A DNA stretch of 6,413 nucleotides. It comes from an uncultured Mitsuokella sp. Its GTDB lineage: Bacteria > Bacillota > Negativicutes > Selenomonadales > Selenomonadaceae. A program made the translations under genes and the position numbers. The number at the start of each line of letters is the position of its first letter. Within the stretch, counting starts at the first letter, position 1. Shown one piece after another: positions 1 through 5,655 of this stretch. Below the pieces are notes generated by a model that was given only the letters and a program-made list of their open reading frames with translations, was not told the origin of the DNA and made no database searches. Location: the NCBI GenBank assembly GCA_900770895.1, contig CAAGMF010000304.1, forward strand, positions 1-6,413. Direction: 5' to 3'.

Positions 1-19
1 ACGTGTGCTCTTCCGATCT
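1..19. other. Illumina adapter remnant at contig end
   Basis: The first 19 bases, ACGTGTGCTCTTCCGATCT, are identical to the 3' end of the Illumina TruSeq read-2 adapter; the reverse complement begins AGATCGGAAGAGC. It is not genomic sequence. The real sequence starts at about base 20, inside a gene read on the minus strand. A plus-strand reading frame starting at base 3 begins MCSSDL, the peptide this adapter encodes, and should not be annotated. Confidence 0.95.
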
Positions 20-455
20 GCTTGGAGAGCTCGAGCTCGTCCTTCACCTCGCGCAGGATGTCGAGATCCAGACTTTCCTTGAGCTTTATATCGCGGTCAG
101 ACAGGAGCTTCTTCAGCTGGCGGTATTCATCGTAGCTCAGCGCTGCCCCTTCGAATCCGACGCGCTTCACGCCGAGCCGGGCCAGGCACTTGGCTGTCTT
201 CTTGAACAGACCGTGCCGCTGTTCGACCACCTTGTACAGCGGTGCCTGCTGGCCAGCCTGCTCCGTATACCGGTTGTCCGTTATGAGCAGCGCTTTCTTG
301 CGCGTCACGACGAGCGCTGTATCATCGCCACGGAAGCCGCTGAAATAATGCAGGTTGACGACTTTCGTCACCACGACTGCATCGAGCTTCTCGGCCCGCA
401 GTACATCGCGCAGCATGTGCAGGCGCTCCTTTACTGCATCCGTCATGCTTATCAT
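20..455 (-). CDS. M24 family Xaa-Pro peptidase, N-terminal part (cut by contig end)
   Basis: This is the first 145 codons of an aminopeptidase P/prolidase-type enzyme; the family removes or splits peptides at X-Pro bonds in the cytoplasm. The visible part is the non-catalytic creatinase-like N-terminal domain, with motifs NLHYFSGFRGDD, LLITDNRYTEQA, VGFEGAALSYDEY and the linker LREVKDELEL that precedes the catalytic fold. The pita-bread domain with its two-metal Asp/Asp/His/Glu/Glu ligands lies beyond the edge, so activity cannot be judged. I chose ATG 455 (MISMTDAVKERL) because it overlaps the aroQ stop as ATGA and has AAGGGTGG about 9 bases upstream. A second ATG at 446 (MTDAVKERL) is possible but too far from that site. 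In many Firmicutes this gene precedes efp (elongation factor P), so efp is the likely missing neighbour (inference). Confidence 0.85.
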
Positions 456-916
456 AGATGTGCGCCACCCTTCTCGAGCTTGTCACCCAGTTTGTATATG
501 ACCGCCTCGAGAGCCGCCATGTAGCTCTCGACGCCGAGCCCGCAGATCTGCCCCAGGGCCACCGGCGCCAGAACCGATGTGTGGCGGAATTCCTCGCGCC
601 GATGGATGTTCGAGATATGCACCTCGATGACAGGCACATCGATGCCGGCGATGGCATCGCGCAGCGCTATGCTGTAGTGAGTGAATGCCGCTGCATTGAA
701 TATGATGTAGTCATACTTGCCACGTGCGGCCTGTATGGTATCCACGAGCACTCCCTCATGGTTCGACTGCATGAAATCGAGATCCAGCCCGACCTCCTGC
801 GCCCGGGCACGCATGCGCTCCTCGATATCATGGAGCGTCGTCGTGCCGTAGATCTGCGGCTCCCGCGTCCCTAGCAGGTTCAGGTTAGGACCATTCATAA
901 CTAATACGCTGGCCAT
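452..916 (-). CDS. aroQ: Type II 3-dehydroquinate dehydratase
   Basis: It dehydrates 3-dehydroquinate to 3-dehydroshikimate in the shikimate pathway, in the cytoplasm; the family forms dodecamers. The product is 154 aa, close to the usual 145-150. The N-terminal block NGPNLNLLGTREPQIYG holds the flexible-lid residues Arg18 and Tyr23. QSNHEG follows at 50-55, EVHISN at 98-103 carries the general acid His100, and EEFRHTSVLAPVALG at 108-122 is the usual C-terminal signature. The substrate-loop motif normally written NPGA-(Y/F/L)-TH reads NAAAFTH (74-80), losing the Pro and Gly but keeping Asn74. The ATG at 916 has AGGAGG at 923-928, six bases away. It lies 15 bases after acyP, and its TGA overlaps the ATG of the M24 peptidase gene, so the three are probably co-translated. 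Its place next to acyP suggests operon convenience rather than a shared pathway. Confidence 0.96.
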   Translation of the reverse strand: MASVLVMNGPNLNLLGTREPQIYGTTTLHDIEERMRARAQEVGLDLDFMQSNHEGVLVDTIQAARGKYDYIIFNAAAFTHYSIALRDAIAGIDVPVIEVHISNIHRREEFRHTSVLAPVALGQICGLGVESYMAALEAVIYKLGDKLEKGGAHL

Positions 917-931
917 ATTCTGCCTCCTGGT

Positions 932-1216
932 TCAATAACGGATTTCAAAGCCTTTTTCATCGGCGACCACATCGCGCTTCTCGAGGCCGAAGCTCTGGAC
1001 CTTTATGAAATAGTTGCCGTCGCGAATCAGTTTCTCGAGGGCATCGATCTTGCTCTGCGGGCCCTGGATCTCCATATGGACACTGCCATCCTCCATGTTC
1101 CTGATCCAGCCCGTTATCCCCATATCCATAGCATGCTCACGCACGAACATGCGGAAGCCAACGCCCTGTACGCGTCCCGTGGCAACTCCGAAATAACGCA
1201 AAACTTCGTTCTCCAT
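932..1216 (-). CDS. acyP: Acylphosphatase
   Basis: A small cytoplasmic enzyme that hydrolyses the carboxyl-phosphate bond of acyl phosphates such as acetyl phosphate or 1,3-bisphosphoglycerate; its physiological role in bacteria is uncertain. The 94 aa match the usual length of about 90. The phosphate-binding loop is GRVQGVGFR (14-22) with catalytic Arg22, and catalytic Asn40 sits in GWIRNMEDGSVHMEIQG (36-52), both intact. The ATG at 1216 is supported by AGGAGG at 1225-1230 with eight bases of spacing. It follows the U32 gene after 63 bases containing a weak hairpin and precedes aroQ by 15 bases. Confidence 0.95.
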   Translation of the reverse strand: MENEVLRYFGVATGRVQGVGFRMFVREHAMDMGITGWIRNMEDGSVHMEIQGPQSKIDALEKLIRDGNYFIKVQSFGLEKRDVVADEKGFEIRY

Positions 1217-1242
1217 AATTTATTCCTCCTCGAAATACGGTG

Positions 1243-1277
1243 AAAAAATATATGAATGGGAGTCACCCCATATTTTT
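1243..1277 (-). terminator. Weak hairpin with U-run between trhP and acyP
   Basis: Read on the minus strand, ATGGG-GTGACT-CCCAT forms a five-base-pair hairpin, followed after a short bulge by TTTTTT. The A5 run on the 5' side could pair with the U-run. It begins a few bases after the trhP stop. The stem is short and partly A/T, so I read it as a leaky terminator or processing site, not a firm operon boundary. No convincing promoter follows before acyP, so acyP–aroQ expression probably depends on read-through. The hairpin is nearly symmetric and would also fold on the plus strand. Confidence 0.4.
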
Positions 1278-1279
1278 CC

Positions 1280-2545
1280 TCATCGGTCTGTCTGAATCTC
1301 ACTCTCCGGCCGATCGCGACGAATGATGGTCAGCGGCGGCACCGGATGATCGAGCCGGATATGCACCAGCTGCTGCGCATGCGGCGCGACGTCTATGGTC
1401 TCGCCGGTCTCCGCATCGCGCATGTCGTCCAGGGTCTGGTACCAGCCGCGGCCTGTCGGCGGGAATATCTCGATCTTCTGCCCGGTCTTCATATTGTTGC
1501 GCTGCTCGACCAGAGCATAGCCGGTATCGGCATCAAAGCTGCGCACGATGCCGATGAAATCAGAGGTCTGCTCATAGGACGATGAACCGTATATCTGCAT
1601 ATCCTCCGGCTGCGCCAAAAAGAAACCGGCCGTATAAGCGCGATGGGACACCTTGTCAAGCTCCGTCAGCCATTCCGGCCGCACCGTATAGTCATCAGGA
1701 TCATCCCAGCAGGCATCGATTGCCTCGCGATAGGCATGGACGACACTGGCCACATAGTGTGCGCTCTTCATGCGCCCCTCGATCTTCAGGCTGTCGACGC
1801 CGAGCTCGCGGATCTGCGGCAGATACGGCAGCAGGCACATATCCTTCGAATTCAATATATACGTGCCACGCGCATCCTCGGTAATCGGATAATACTCGCC
1901 CGGCCGCTTGGCCTCCTCGAGCGCATACTGCCAGCGGCAGGACTGCGCACATGCGCCGCGGTTCGAGTCCCGTCCCGTCATGTAGGCCGATAGCAGGCAG
2001 CGCCCTGAGTAGGAGATGCACATCGCTCCGTGGACGAATATCTCGAACTCCATGTCCGGCACTGCTGCCCGGAGCTGCTTGATCTCTGCCGCTGACAGCT
2101 CGCGGGCCAGCACCGTACGCCGAGCCCCCAGGCGCTGCCAAGCCTTGATTGCCGCACTGTTCGTCACATTGGCCTGCGTGCTGACATGCAGCTCCATATC
2201 GGGTGCAATCTCGCGCACGAGCGAGAACACCCCGATATCCGCCACGAGCAGCGCATCGACGCCTATGCTGTCCAGAAACCGGATATAATCAGGCAGCCCG
2301 GACAAATCGGCTTCATGCGGGAATATATTCACCGTCACATAGACGCGCCGCCGCGGCTTCATATCATGCGCATACGCCACCGCCTCGCGCAGCTGCTCCC
2401 GCGAGAAATTCCCGCCGAAAGCCCGCAGGCCGTACGCCTTGCCCCCCAGATACACCGCATCAGCGCCATAGGCCAGGGCGAACTTCAGCTTTTCCATATT
2501 CCCTGCCGGAGCCAGCAGCTCCGGTTTCCTGTATTCCTTACTAAT
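1280..2545 (-). CDS. trhP: U32 family protein, probable tRNA 5-hydroxyuridine synthase (TrhP type)
   Basis: A U32 'peptidase' family member. In B. subtilis the neighbours of yrrM (YrrN/YrrO, TrhP1/TrhP2) and E. coli YegQ make 5-hydroxyuridine at tRNA position 34; the same job is inferred here from homology and adjacency to trmR. The full product is about 421 aa, like YrrO. The N-terminal barrel starts with PELLAPAGN and GADAVYLGGK. The U32 signature EIFVHGAMCISYSGRC follows, then RGACAQSC and NSKDMC. Cysteines 176, 183, 199 or 203, and 237 (counting from the ATT) match the spacing of the Fe-S ligands known in this family. A C-terminal beta domain begins near FIGIVRSFD. The first ATG, at 2497, would delete PELLAPAGN. 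The frame is open back to a TAG and holds no ATG, GTG or TTG before 2497, so I start at ATT 2545 (I/M-SKEYRKPELLAPAGN), with GAGGAAG at 2552-2558. The start overlaps the trmR stop. Two CTG codons are the other option but have no ribosome site. Certainty is high for the family, moderate for the substrate and start. Confidence 0.85.
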   Translation of the reverse strand: MSKEYRKPELLAPAGNMEKLKFALAYGADAVYLGGKAYGLRAFGGNFSREQLREAVAYAHDMKPRRRVYVTVNIFPHEADLSGLPDYIRFLDSIGVDALLVADIGVFSLVREIAPDMELHVSTQANVTNSAAIKAWQRLGARRTVLARELSAAEIKQLRAAVPDMEFEIFVHGAMCISYSGRCLLSAYMTGRDSNRGACAQSCRWQYALEEAKRPGEYYPITEDARGTYILNSKDMCLLPYLPQIRELGVDSLKIEGRMKSAHYVASVVHAYREAIDACWDDPDDYTVRPEWLTELDKVSHRAYTAGFFLAQPEDMQIYGSSSYEQTSDFIGIVRSFDADTGYALVEQRNNMKTGQKIEIFPPTGRGWYQTLDDMRDAETGETIDVAPHAQQLVHIRLDHPVPPLTIIRRDRPESEIQTDR

Positions 2546-3191
2546 CGTTTGCTTCCTCGCTTTCTGCCTTTCCTACCCTCGTTACTGCCATACCGTCGCC
2601 ATGCGGGAGTATCTCGGTATCATACTGCCCGACGATATCCAGATACTCGCGCAATCGCTTGACGATCGTGCGCTGGCGCCGCGGGATCGTACGCGGCCCC
2701 CGCGGCCGGACATAGCCATGGTATAGCACATCATCCGCTATGACCGTGGCGCCCGGCCGTAGCAGCGGCTGTATCTTCTGCCAGTAGTCGGGGTACTGGC
2801 CTTTAGCCGCATCAATGAATACCAGGTCATATACCGTCGCAGCCTCCGGACTGCCGGCCAGCTGTGCCAATATCTCGCCGGCATCGCCGCGCCAGAGCCG
2901 GATGCGTGCCTGACACTCCGGCACCTCGGCCCAGAACCGCTCCGCGGTATCAGCCAGCTCGCGCGAATGCTCGAGCGTCGTGATCTGTGCCTCAGGCGCG
3001 GCCGCGGCCAGCAGCAGCGTCGAATACCCTATGGCCGTCCCTATCTCCAGCACGTGCCGGGGCCGGGCAGCCGCTGCTACATTCAGGAAAATCTGCCGCT
3101 CATCCCGCCGCAGTATCGGCAGATCGTGTTCACCGGCATATATTTCCATGCGGTCGAGCAGGCCGCTGAGTCTTTCATTCCCTATTCTCAT
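2541..3191 (-). CDS. trmR: SAM-dependent tRNA 5-hydroxyuridine O-methyltransferase (YrrM/TrmR)
   Basis: A class I, catechol-type O-methyltransferase of 216 aa, the length of B. subtilis YrrM. That enzyme, renamed TrmR, methylates 5-hydroxyuridine to 5-methoxyuridine at the wobble base of tRNA. The SAM-binding motif is VLEIGTAIGYSTLLLA (47-62), with acidic Glu74 in TTLEHS for the ribose. LVFIDAAKGQYPDYW (123-137) and VIADDVLYHGYV (150-161) supply the metal-site Asp127, Asp153 and Asp154. The basic stretch RPRGPRTIPRRQRTIVKRL (162-180) could contact tRNA (inference). Its ATG overlaps the mltG stop as ATGA and has no clear Shine-Dalgarno sequence, so translation is probably coupled to mltG. It ends in tandem TAG TAA, within which the trhP start seems to lie. 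By sequence alone a small-molecule methyltransferase is possible, but the trhP neighbour favours tRNA. Confidence 0.88.
   Translation of the reverse strand: MRIGNERLSGLLDRMEIYAGEHDLPILRRDERQIFLNVAAAARPRHVLEIGTAIGYSTLLLAAAAPEAQITTLEHSRELADTAERFWAEVPECQARIRLWRGDAGEILAQLAGSPEAATVYDLVFIDAAKGQYPDYWQKIQPLLRPGATVIADDVLYHGYVRPRGPRTIPRRQRTIVKRLREYLDIVGQYDTEILPHGDGMAVTRVGKAESEEAND
2552..2558 (-). promoter_or_regulatory. Ribosome binding site supporting the ATT start of trhP
   Basis: Minus-strand GAGGAAG lies six bases before ATT 2545 (nine bases counted from GAGG). It sits within the last codons of trmR. No comparable site lies at a suitable distance before ATG 2497, where the upstream bases encode the conserved PELLAPAGN. 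This site is the main sequence argument for initiation at a non-standard codon. Confidence 0.5.
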
Positions 3192-4330
3192 CTGTATCTA
3201 TTTACATTAATCATATGATCCGCATAGTTCGTCGCATAGTGGTTATGTCCCTCGCGATCCGCCACGAAATAGAGGTAATCCGTCGCGGATGGATAAAGCA
3301 CAGCCTTTATGGCCGCCATGCCCGGCGAGGCGATTGGTCCCGGCGGCAGCCCGTCATGCTGATACGTGTTGTACGGCGACTCGATGCGCGTATCTTCCAG
3401 GGATACATCTTCCTTCGGCGCATCCATCAGGTACTGCAGCGTCGTATCTGTCTGCAGCGGCATGCCTACCTGCAGCCGCTTCAGGAATACCTGAGCCACT
3501 ATGGGGCGGTCTTCCTCATAGCGTACCTCTTTCTCTACGAGCGACGCCAGCGTTATGAGGTCGTAGAGCGACAGATTCATCTCCGCCGCCCGCTCCCGCA
3601 GCTGCGGCGTCAGACGCGTATCGAGGTCCTGCGCCATGAGCTTCATGATGCCATCGACCGTTGGCGCCTCATGCAGTTCATACGTATCGGGAAACAGGAA
3701 CCCCTCAGCTGCATAGCGCTGCTGCGAAGCCCGCTGCTTATCCGCCGGCCGCATGTAGTCATACGGTGCAAATGTCTTCGCCCTGGTCAGGAACTCCTTC
3801 TCATCCACGAGCCCCATATCGCTGAGCCGGCGGGCGATTTCCTTGATGCCGAATCCTTCCGGGATTGTGAATTTCATCGCCGTCGTCTCCCCATTCACCA
3901 TCATGGATATGACGGAGTCCATATCCATGCCCGGATGCAGGGCATAGACACCGGTCTGGAACTTGTCCTCGAGCCCCTTCCACTTGACATACAGCCGGAA
4001 ACGGGTCGCGCTGGGTATGATACCATGCTGCTCCAGCTGCCTGCCGATGTCCGCGATTCCCATGCCGGACTTGACTGTGAAATAAACATTTTGTCCGGCA
4101 TTCTCGGCGGCCATCTGCTGCGTCCCCGCTCCGCCGCCTCCGATGACGGCATAACCGGCGCCGAGGAATACGAGCAGCACCACGCCGCTGATCAGGAGCC
4201 ATTGACGCCAGCCGAACCGCTGCCCGATACCATTCAGGAAACTGGCCAGCCACTCATGCTGCCCCAGCTTTTCCTCCAGGGCATTCAGACTGTCTGACAG
4301 CTCCTCACGCAGGTCACTAAGCTTCAACAT
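3188..4330 (-). CDS. mltG: Endolytic murein transglycosylase MltG (YceG-like)
   Basis: A membrane-anchored lytic transglycosylase that cuts nascent peptidoglycan strands internally and is thought to end their elongation. With the chosen start it has 380 aa: a charged cytoplasmic N-terminus (1-42), one membrane helix (about 43-64), a Gly/Ala linker, then the extracytoplasmic YceG domain (about 82-378). Within it are a LysM-like part (82-147), EGFLFPDTY (209-217) and ASLVEKE (262-268), where Glu266 aligns with the catalytic Glu218 of E. coli. LQTDTTLQY (292-300), SPYNTY (318-323), GLPPGPIASPG (327-337) and YLYFVADREGHNHYA near the end complete the signature. The frame is open to an ATG at 4360, but that would add MVAFMLCGGQ and run into a terminator-like hairpin. 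ATG 4330 has GGAGG at 4335-4339 and gives MLKLSDLREE. The stop overlaps trmR. Confidence 0.95.
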   Translation of the reverse strand: MLKLSDLREELSDSLNALEEKLGQHEWLASFLNGIGQRFGWRQWLLISGVVLLVFLGAGYAVIGGGGAGTQQMAAENAGQNVYFTVKSGMGIADIGRQLEQHGIIPSATRFRLYVKWKGLEDKFQTGVYALHPGMDMDSVISMMVNGETTAMKFTIPEGFGIKEIARRLSDMGLVDEKEFLTRAKTFAPYDYMRPADKQRASQQRYAAEGFLFPDTYELHEAPTVDGIMKLMAQDLDTRLTPQLRERAAEMNLSLYDLITLASLVEKEVRYEEDRPIVAQVFLKRLQVGMPLQTDTTLQYLMDAPKEDVSLEDTRIESPYNTYQHDGLPPGPIASPGMAAIKAVLYPSATDYLYFVADREGHNHYATNYADHMINVNRYR

Positions 4331-4334
4331 CTGC

Positions 4335-4339
4335 CCTCC
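4335..4339 (-). promoter_or_regulatory. Ribosome binding site fixing the mltG start
   Basis: Minus-strand GTGGAGGGCAG stands directly before ATG 4330, with GGAGG four bases from the start. The upstream in-frame ATG 4360 lies inside the hairpin arm and has no such site. This favours the 380-aa form of MltG over the 390-aa form. Confidence 0.75.
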
Positions 4340-4348
4340 ACATAACAT

Positions 4349-4390
4349 AAAAGCCACCACTGCAGGCCTTTCCCTGTACGCAGTAGTGGC
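4349..4390 (-). terminator. Intrinsic terminator or attenuator between DUF1292 gene and mltG
   Basis: On the minus strand GCCACTACTGC (4390-4380) pairs with GCAGTGGTGGC (4363-4353). The stem is 11 base pairs with one U·G pair, the loop has 16 bases, and TTTT (4352-4349) follows before ATG. On the plus strand the wobble becomes a C·A mismatch, so the element is built for minus-strand RNA. It starts seven bases after the DUF1292 stop and ends about 20 bases before the mltG start. The U-run is short and I found no good promoter after it, so partial read-through into mltG seems likely. Confidence 0.7.
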
Positions 4391-4396
4391 AGTTAT

Positions 4397-4708
4397 TCAC
4401 ATGCTCTCGTTCTCATCAACGAGGGCATTATAAGCCTTCTCAGCTGCCGCGAATTCTTCCTCGGTCGGCGCCACATATTCCTCTTCGCCCTCGGCATTCG
4501 TGATAATCTTGGCTATGATGGCATCCTCATCGTCGCCATCGCCTGCACCATGCCCATCGTCATCCTCATCATGGATGCGGACCAGTATCGCATAGTTCAC
4601 ACCGTCTACCGGCATGATCATCTCTTCTGCGTAGTTGTAGCTATGCCCGTCATCATCCTCGAATGTCACGATCACATCGCTCATATCGTCCTTATTATCT
4701 GCCATCAT
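4397..4708 (-). CDS. DUF1292 family acidic protein (YrzB-like)
   Basis: A small DUF1292 protein of unknown function, the counterpart of B. subtilis YrzB, recognised by the pattern DVIVTFEDDDGHSYNY...YAILVRI and by its position between yqgF and mltG. Counted from the second methionine it has 102 aa, with 32 Asp/Glu against 4 Lys/Arg, so it is very acidic. A run rich in Asp (about 47-62, HDEDDDGHGAGDGDDEDA) splits the two halves of the domain and could bind cations or be disordered (inference). No signal peptide or membrane segment is seen. Two adjacent ATGs (4708 and 4705) are possible starts; GAGG lies four bases before the first and seven before the second, so MADNKDDMSD is slightly preferred. 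A strong promoter stands upstream and a terminator-like hairpin directly downstream, so it may be made as a short transcript. Confidence 0.88.
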   Translation of the reverse strand: MMADNKDDMSDVIVTFEDDDGHSYNYAEEMIMPVDGVNYAILVRIHDEDDDGHGAGDGDDEDAIIAKIITNAEGEEEYVAPTEEEFAAAEKAYNALVDENESM

Positions 4709-4777
4709 AGCACCTCATTTCATTGATGAAAGCCGCTCTGCCAACCGTTCCCGACGGGGCCACGGCACTACGTTTTA

Positions 4778-4807
4778 ATTGTACCCTGTCGGGCGTAGCC
4801 CTGTCAA
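4778..4807 (-). promoter_or_regulatory. Sigma-A/70 type promoter before the DUF1292 gene
   Basis: Minus-strand TTGACA (4807-4802) is followed after 18 bases by TACAAT (4783-4778), a perfect -35 and a five-of-six -10. Transcription should begin near 4771, giving a leader of about 65 bases. The heptamer GACAGGG occurs twice, 15 bases apart (4805-4799 and 4790-4784), the first copy overlapping the -35. GGGC-TAC-GCCC (4801-4791) forms a small inverted repeat in the spacer. These could be an operator, but no known regulator site is recognised. Confidence 0.75.
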
Positions 4808-4823
4808 GCATCCGCCTATAGGC

Positions 4824-5258
4824 TCAGCCCTGCTTTGCCTGCGGCGAATCGAGGAAGCCCTGCAGGATGAACACGGCCGCCATCTTATCAATGACCTTGC
4901 GGCGCTTGCGGCGCGACAGATCCGCCTCGAGCAGCGACCGCGAAGCCGCCACCGTCGACAGCCGCTCATCCCAGAAATATACCTCGGTATCCGGATAGCG
5001 TTCCTGGACCTGACGCATGAACTCGCGCACGACATCACAGCGCTCGCCCTCCGTCCCGTTCATGTTCTTCGGGAGTCCGGACACGAGCGCATGAACATCA
5101 TACTCCTGCATGAGCTCGCCGATGCGCTGGAGCGGCCGCTCCATCTCGCCATCCTTGCGCCGGATGGTTTCGATTCCCTGTGCCGTCAGCCCCAGAGGAT
5201 CACTGATCGCTATGCCGACCGTATGATCACCGATATCGAGCCCCATATAGCGCTTCAT
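4824..5258 (-). CDS. yqgF: YqgF/RuvX family nuclease (pre-16S rRNA maturation)
   Basis: An RNase H-fold nuclease, long annotated as a putative Holliday junction resolvase and shown in E. coli to help mature the 5' end of 16S rRNA. The 144 aa fit the family (about 140). The three acidic sites are present: Asp8 in MGLDIGDHTVGIAISD (5-20), Glu98 in FWDERLST (95-102) and Asp124 in KVIDKMAAVFILQGFLD (121-137). The conserved turn GLPKNMNGTEG (61-71) is also clear. The ATG at 5258 overlaps the ireB stop as ATGA and has AAAGGA nearby, so translation is coupled to ireB. The gene ends beside a perfect palindrome GCCTATAGGC (4814-4823) of unknown meaning. No terminator separates it from the next promoter. 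Confidence 0.95.
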   Translation of the reverse strand: MKRYMGLDIGDHTVGIAISDPLGLTAQGIETIRRKDGEMERPLQRIGELMQEYDVHALVSGLPKNMNGTEGERCDVVREFMRQVQERYPDTEVYFWDERLSTVAASRSLLEADLSRRKRRKVIDKMAAVFILQGFLDSPQAKQG

Positions 5259-5515
5259 TCTGCATCCTTTCCCTTAGCCAGATACGACCGGATGAGCTCC
5301 TCGAGCAGCTCATCGCGCTCGAGACGACGAATCTCGCTGCGTGCATCATGGTAGCTCGTCACATAGGCCGGGTCACCCGACAGCAGATAGCCTACGAGCT
5401 GGTTGATGGGATTATAGCCCTTTTCCTGCATTGCCTCGCATACATGATTGATAATCTTGCGAGCCCGGTTCTCATCATGGCCGGGCTGATACATCATCGT
5501 TTCATCGCTTACCAT
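5255..5515 (-). CDS. ireB: IreB family regulatory phosphoprotein (DUF965)
   Basis: A small cytoplasmic protein of about 86 aa, nearly invariant among Firmicutes. In Enterococcus faecalis IreB is phosphorylated on N-terminal threonines by the PASTA kinase IreK and lowers cephalosporin resistance. Seen here are the N-terminal SDETMMY, which supplies one candidate threonine, and the family core EKGYNPINQLVGYLLSGDPAYVTSYHDAR, given here in one piece only as far as EKGYNPINQLVGYLLSGDP, then RRLERDELLEELIRSYL. Three in-frame starts are close together: TTG 5521, ATG 5518 and ATG 5515. GGAGG at 5523-5527 lies one, four and seven bases from them, so I prefer ATG 5515 (MVSDETMMYQPG). An extended -10 promoter is 35 bases upstream, and the stop overlaps yqgF. 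In many Firmicutes alaS precedes this gene; here asd does. Confidence 0.93.
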   Translation of the reverse strand: MVSDETMMYQPGHDENRARKIINHVCEAMQEKGYNPINQLVGYLLSGDPAYVTSYHDARSEIRRLERDELLEELIRSYLAKGKDAE

Positions 5516-5548
5516 CATCAAGCCTCCACTTCATCATAACCTACTCTA

Positions 5549-5557
5549 ACTATAGCA
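5549..5557 (-). promoter_or_regulatory. Extended -10 promoter for ireB–yqgF
   Basis: Minus-strand TGCTATAGT carries the TGn extension (5557-5555) and a -10 of TATAGT (5554-5549). A -35 is poor: TAGTAA at 17 bases matches TTGACA in three of six positions, which is typical when the TGn element is present. The start of transcription would be near 5542, leaving a leader of about 26 bases with GGAGG before ATG 5515. The flanking A/T-rich stretch (5541-5625) contrasts with the G+C-rich genes. Confidence 0.6.
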
Positions 5558-5655
5558 TATACTGTGAAGATTTACTAGAAATTTTGCTGGGAAACAACCT
5601 AAGATACGCTATAAAACCACTGAAATGCATGACATAGAACAGACGAAACACAGCA

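Noticed and set aside
3..524. Plus-strand open frame of 173 codons beginning in the adapter
   Set aside because: It starts inside adapter sequence (MCSSDL), lies antisense to the M24 peptidase gene, and shows no protein motif.
1280..2545. Protease or collagenase function for the U32 protein
   Set aside because: The 'peptidase' label is historical; the conserved cysteines and the trmR neighbour fit tRNA hydroxylation better.
3215..4297. Plus-strand open frame of 360 codons opposite mltG
   Set aside because: The product is Arg/Leu/His-rich with no domain; it is the antisense shadow of a G+C-rich gene whose minus-strand reading has clear MltG motifs.
4427..4432. Perfect TATAAT on the minus strand near the DUF1292 gene end, as an mltG promoter
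   Set aside because: It encodes Tyr-Asn in the gene, no acceptable -35 lies 16-18 bases upstream, and the transcript would still meet the terminator hairpin.
4725..4755. tRNA D-arm-like string GGTTGGCAGAGC (minus strand)
   Set aside because: No T-loop GTTCRA, no acceptor stem and no anticodon arm follow; it lies in the DUF1292 leader.
4814..4823. Perfect palindrome GCCTATAGGC beside the yqgF stop
   Set aside because: Ten bases without a loop, not followed by a U-run and not repeated in the window; could easily be chance.
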